From NCBI GenBank assembly GCA_021780315.1, contig JAJXYY010000010.1:44667-108666 (forward strand): a DNA stretch of 64,000 nt. Reading direction: 5' to 3'. Of this stretch, positions 61,758 to 64,000 are shown in pieces (position 1 is the stretch's first letter; each line of letters opens with the position of its first letter). Source of the DNA: Acidobacteriota bacterium. GTDB lineage: Bacteria; Acidobacteriota; Terriglobia; Terriglobales; Acidobacteriaceae. A model generated the notes under the pieces. It searched no databases and was not told where the DNA came from. It saw only the letters and a program-made list of their open reading frames with translations. The translations under genes were made by a program, and so were the position numbers.

Positions 61758-62612
61758 CTAGCCGACAAAATCGACCTTGGCACGCATGGGTATGATGCCG
61801 CGGTCGTAGCCCATCTCGAGGAGCTTGTGGATGGCTACTTTGCCGTCTTCGCCGAAGTCCAGAGTGCGTTCGTTGACGTACATGCCGACGAAGCGATTGG
61901 CCATGTTGGTGTCGAGATCGCGTGCGAACTGCATGGCGTAGGCTAGGGCTTCGTCTCGGTTGTCGAGAGCGTGCTGGATGCTATGGCGTAGGGCGTTGGT
62001 TGTGGTGAGGAGGGTTTCTGGTCCGAGCGAGCGGCGAATGGCGTTGCCGCCGAGGGGGAGGGGCAGACCAGTCTGCTGGTGCCACCACTGGCCGAGGTCA
62101 AGGAGTTTGACGAGACCGTCGTTGGCGTAGGTGAGTTGGCCCTCGTGAATAATGAGGCCAGCGTCGAACTCTCCGGAGACGACGGCTGGGATGATCTTGT
62201 CGAAGGGGACGAACTCTGTTTCTACGTCGGGTGCGAAGAGCTTAAGGGCAAGGTATGCGGTGGTGAGGGTGCCGGGGACGGCGATGCGGGTCTTCTTGAC
62301 CTCGTCGAGGGACATCTTGCGGGAGGAGACGATCATGGGGCCATAGCCATCGCCGACGCTGCCACCGCAGGACATGATGGTGTAGTTGTCCTGGAGGTAG
62401 GGGTAGGCGTGGAAGGAGATAGCAGTGACGTCGTAGAAGGCTTCGTTGATGGCCTTCTGGTTGAGGGTCTCAATGTCGGTGAGGGTGTGGGTGAATTTGA
62501 ATCCGGGCACGCGCACCTTGCTGGTGGCCAGACCGTAGAACATAAATGCGTCGTCGGAGTCAGGGCTATGGGCGATGCTGATCTCTTGAATTGCGGTGCT
62601 GGCGGTGTTCAT
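61758..62612 (-). CDS. mqnD: 1,4-dihydroxy-6-naphthoate synthase (futalosine menaquinone pathway)
   Basis: A protein of 284 residues that converts cyclic dehypoxanthine futalosine to 1,4-dihydroxy-6-naphthoate in menaquinone synthesis. It has the family opening ISIAHSPDSDDAFMFYGL, DVTAISFHAYPYL, SVGDGYGPMIVS, and the central DAGLIIHEGQLTY with the catalytic His region. It folds like a periplasmic binding protein but has no signal peptide, as expected for a cytoplasmic enzyme. AAGGA lies upstream of ATG 62612. No other mqn gene is in the window. It indicates the futalosine rather than the o-succinylbenzoate route. Confidence 0.93.
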   Translation of the reverse strand: MNTASTAIQEISIAHSPDSDDAFMFYGLATSKVRVPGFKFTHTLTDIETLNQKAINEAFYDVTAISFHAYPYLQDNYTIMSCGGSVGDGYGPMIVSSRKMSLDEVKKTRIAVPGTLTTAYLALKLFAPDVETEFVPFDKIIPAVVSGEFDAGLIIHEGQLTYANDGLVKLLDLGQWWHQQTGLPLPLGGNAIRRSLGPETLLTTTNALRHSIQHALDNRDEALAYAMQFARDLDTNMANRFVGMYVNERTLDFGEDGKVAIHKLLEMGYDRGIIPMRAKVDFVG

Positions 62613-62711
62613 TGGAGGAACGTCCTTAACTTAGTTGTAAACATGGGATGCGTGGCTGTGCGATGACGACTCGAATAGGTCGCATAATGTGCAGCCGGGT
62701 ACGGTAATCGA

Positions 62712-63308
62712 CTAGGCGCGGCGGAGACGCTGGATGGACTGGTAGATTCCGGCGGCTGCTGTGACCTTGGCTGCTTCTCCGAAGAGGAATGGGGTGACCG
62801 AGAGGTGCATGGCGGAGGCGGTGTCGAGGTGGAGGAAAAAGGCGAGCCAGGCTGCGCCGAGCGCGAAGACGGGAATGCTGGCCAGGGCACCGGCGAGGAT
62901 GGCGATAGAGAAGCGGGCGCGTGGGTTGCTGGTGGTGCGGACTACGGCACCTGCGATAGCTGCGGCGAGCGGGTAGGAGAAGAGGTAGCCCGCGGTGGGG
63001 CCAAGGAGTTGAGCGAGTCCGCCGGGGCCGTGGGGGCTGAATACGGGCATGCCGGCTGCGCCTTCGGCGAGGTAGAGCAACATGGAGCAGAATCCAGCGA
63101 CGGGGCCAAGGGCCATGCCGACGAGGATGACGGCGAAGGTCTGGAGGGTGAGCGGGACTGCCGTGAAGGGCAGCGGCAGGGAGATGTGTGCGCAGACCGC
63201 GACGAATGCAGATGCGGCGAGCACCAAACCGGCTTTGCGGGCGACGGAGTAGGTGAGCGAGGAGGCGGGATGCTGGGCGGTGGCTGTGGCGGTGAAGGCA
63301 GATTGCAT
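62712..63308 (-). CDS. bioY: Biotin transporter BioY
   Basis: Substrate-binding membrane component of an ECF-type biotin importer, about 198 residues with five or six membrane helices. Family motifs are SLPLPFTAVPLTLQTFAVIL, GMALGPVAGFCSMLLYLAEGAAGMPVF and GPTAGYLFSYPLAA. The ECF ATPase and EcfT genes are not adjacent; BioY can work with shared modules or, in some bacteria, alone. ATG 63308 is preferred, with AAGGA upstream; the frame runs on to 63338. Biotin demand links it loosely to accB/accC in the same window. No convincing BirA site is visible upstream. Confidence 0.93.
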   Translation of the reverse strand: MQSAFTATATAQHPASSLTYSVARKAGLVLAASAFVAVCAHISLPLPFTAVPLTLQTFAVILVGMALGPVAGFCSMLLYLAEGAAGMPVFSPHGPGGLAQLLGPTAGYLFSYPLAAAIAGAVVRTTSNPRARFSIAILAGALASIPVFALGAAWLAFFLHLDTASAMHLSVTPFLFGEAAKVTAAAGIYQSIQRLRRA

Positions 63309-63383
63309 GCAGCAGGTCCTTTCGGGGACTTCTCTCAATGTCTTACTTAGACTAACGCTTTGTGATGAGGAATGCGGAGGGGA

Positions 63384-63824
63384 TTAGCGGTTTGATGCGT
63401 ATCTGGGGCGAGACCTGGGGGATTGATGGGGGTCGGTGAGGTCACCAGCATCTTTGTTGAAGTATGCCGGGTCGAGGAGGGTGAGTTTTCCGTGCCGTGC
63501 GGATTGGGGTGGCTTACGCGTCTCGGGGGCGGGTTGCTGGATCGGGGTGAGGGTTCTGCGGCGGAGGACGGATAGTTTTGGGGGCATGTCCCAGTGCTTG
63601 CCGGCGGAGATATCGTGGGCAGATTGCTGGGGCTGGGGTGCGCGGGTGCGCGGGGATGGCGAGGGGTCAGCGGCAGCAGCGGCGAAGACTTGGCTGAAGG
63701 ACTGGATGGCGACCGCGGGGGGAGCATTACGTCGTGCAGCGCGCTTGATGTGACGCGCGAAGGCGAGTGCTGCCCATAGGACGGCCAGAAAGCAGAGGAT
63801 CGAGATGGCAAAAAGAATTTGCAT
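63384..63824 (-). CDS. Small single-span membrane protein of unknown function
   Basis: A protein of about 146 residues with one N-terminal membrane helix (ILFAISILCFLAVLWAALAFA) and then a basic, Pro/Arg/Ala-rich tail with little predicted order. The helix is followed by RHIKRAARR, so the tail should stay in the cytoplasm. No family is recognised. The start at ATG 63824 is preferred to TTG 63854. It is separate from bioY (75 bp) but in the same direction. Its 5' side borders the IS481-type insertion, so its original promoter may have been displaced. Confidence 0.6.
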   Translation of the reverse strand: MQILFAISILCFLAVLWAALAFARHIKRAARRNAPPAVAIQSFSQVFAAAAADPSPSPRTRAPQPQQSAHDISAGKHWDMPPKLSVLRRRTLTPIQQPAPETRKPPQSARHGKLTLLDPAYFNKDAGDLTDPHQSPRSRPRYASNR

Positions 63825-63878
63825 ACCCACGAGAAGAATAGCAAGATGCTGCAATTTAGTGCAGCTTAATTGTCTAGC

Positions 63879-64000
63879 TGTGATGTCTCAATAGGTTGTC
63901 CATTCGATCTGGATCATAGAAGCTGATTGTGCGAACAAGAAGCTTTTAGGAGGAGATCGAATGGACAGTCATAAGAATGCCCGACTGACGGCTCGGAGTC
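63879..64000 (+). mobile_element. Left end of an IS481-family insertion sequence (runs past the window)
   Basis: The terminal sequence TGTGATGTCTCAATAGGTTG at 63879 closely resembles the ends of IS481-type elements, and it is preceded by CTAG (63874-63877), the target these elements duplicate. A transposase start follows within 85 bp. The right end is outside the window. Confidence 0.8.
63961..64000 (+). CDS. IS481-family transposase, first 13 codons
   Basis: ATG 63961 follows a strong AGGAGG site and begins MDSHKNARLTARS, the characteristic N-terminus (HKNARLT) of IS481 transposases, the start of the HTH that binds the element ends. The catalytic DDE domain lies beyond the window, so intactness cannot be judged. 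Confidence 0.85.
   Translation, partial: MDSHKNARLTARS

Noticed and set aside
62629..62643. TTGTAAAC sequence near mqnD resembling half of a biotin (BirA) operator
   Set aside because: Only one half-site, no matching GTTTACAA at the right distance, and it is not upstream of bioY.
1..64000. CRISPR arrays, toxin-antitoxin or restriction genes
   Set aside because: No spaced direct repeats and no recognisable defence or toxin families were seen on either strand.

Overview
The window looks like a chromosomal segment of a subdivision-1 acidobacterium (Terriglobus, Granulicella or Edaphobacter type). The evidence is the combination of a GWxTD-domain protein, an Oar-like TonB-dependent receptor with an N-terminal carboxypeptidase-regulatory domain, a DUF4382 lipoprotein, futalosine-route menaquinone synthesis (MqnD) and a lone gltB. 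This is inference from gene families; no rRNA gene is present.

Layout. 1-3.5 kb: the 3' part of a cytochrome P450 gene, a secreted phosphoesterase and an orphan ABC ATPase. 3.6-10.5 kb: a tightly overlapping, AT-richer arginine operon on the minus strand, argR-argB-argD-argF-argG-argH-argA, with no argC or argJ. It is divergent from gltB (10.7-15.2 kb), and two ARG boxes 3 bp apart lie between them. 15.4-28.6 kb: mostly plus-strand housekeeping genes: a FadR-like TetR regulator with an acyl-CoA synthetase, an MBL-fold hydrolase, a phosphofructokinase with diphosphate-type residues, a small HTH protein, a metallophosphoesterase (minus), an M24 peptidase, accB-accC-thiE and two amino-acid permeases. 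28.6-40.6 kb: an envelope block with a large exported protein, a MacA/LolD-like pair without permease, a GWxTD protein, a plug-less regulatory-domain beta-barrel and a TonB-dependent receptor.

40.7-61.2 kb is the most interesting part: an exopolysaccharide locus. It encodes two UDP-sugar dehydrogenases, a UDP-uronate epimerase, three glycosyltransferases, a one-polypeptide ABC exporter, a two-domain histidine phosphatase, a ChbG/YdjC-like deacetylase, a TPR plus beta-barrel outer-membrane protein, an NtrC-type sigma-54 activator, a CHASE2 histidine kinase and a FecR-domain protein. The intergenic regions carry four copies of TTGGC-N8-TGCT (GG-N10-GC geometry, as in sigma-54 promoters). Two of them overlap on opposite strands inside one perfect palindrome between the divergent glycosyltransferase operons. 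This suggests a locally controlled sigma-54 regulon for an acidic polysaccharide whose export parts do not fit the standard Wzx/Wzy, classical ABC or synthase-dependent schemes.

61.2-64 kb: tRNA-Lys(CUU), mqnD, bioY, a small membrane protein and the left end of an IS481-family element that runs out of the window.
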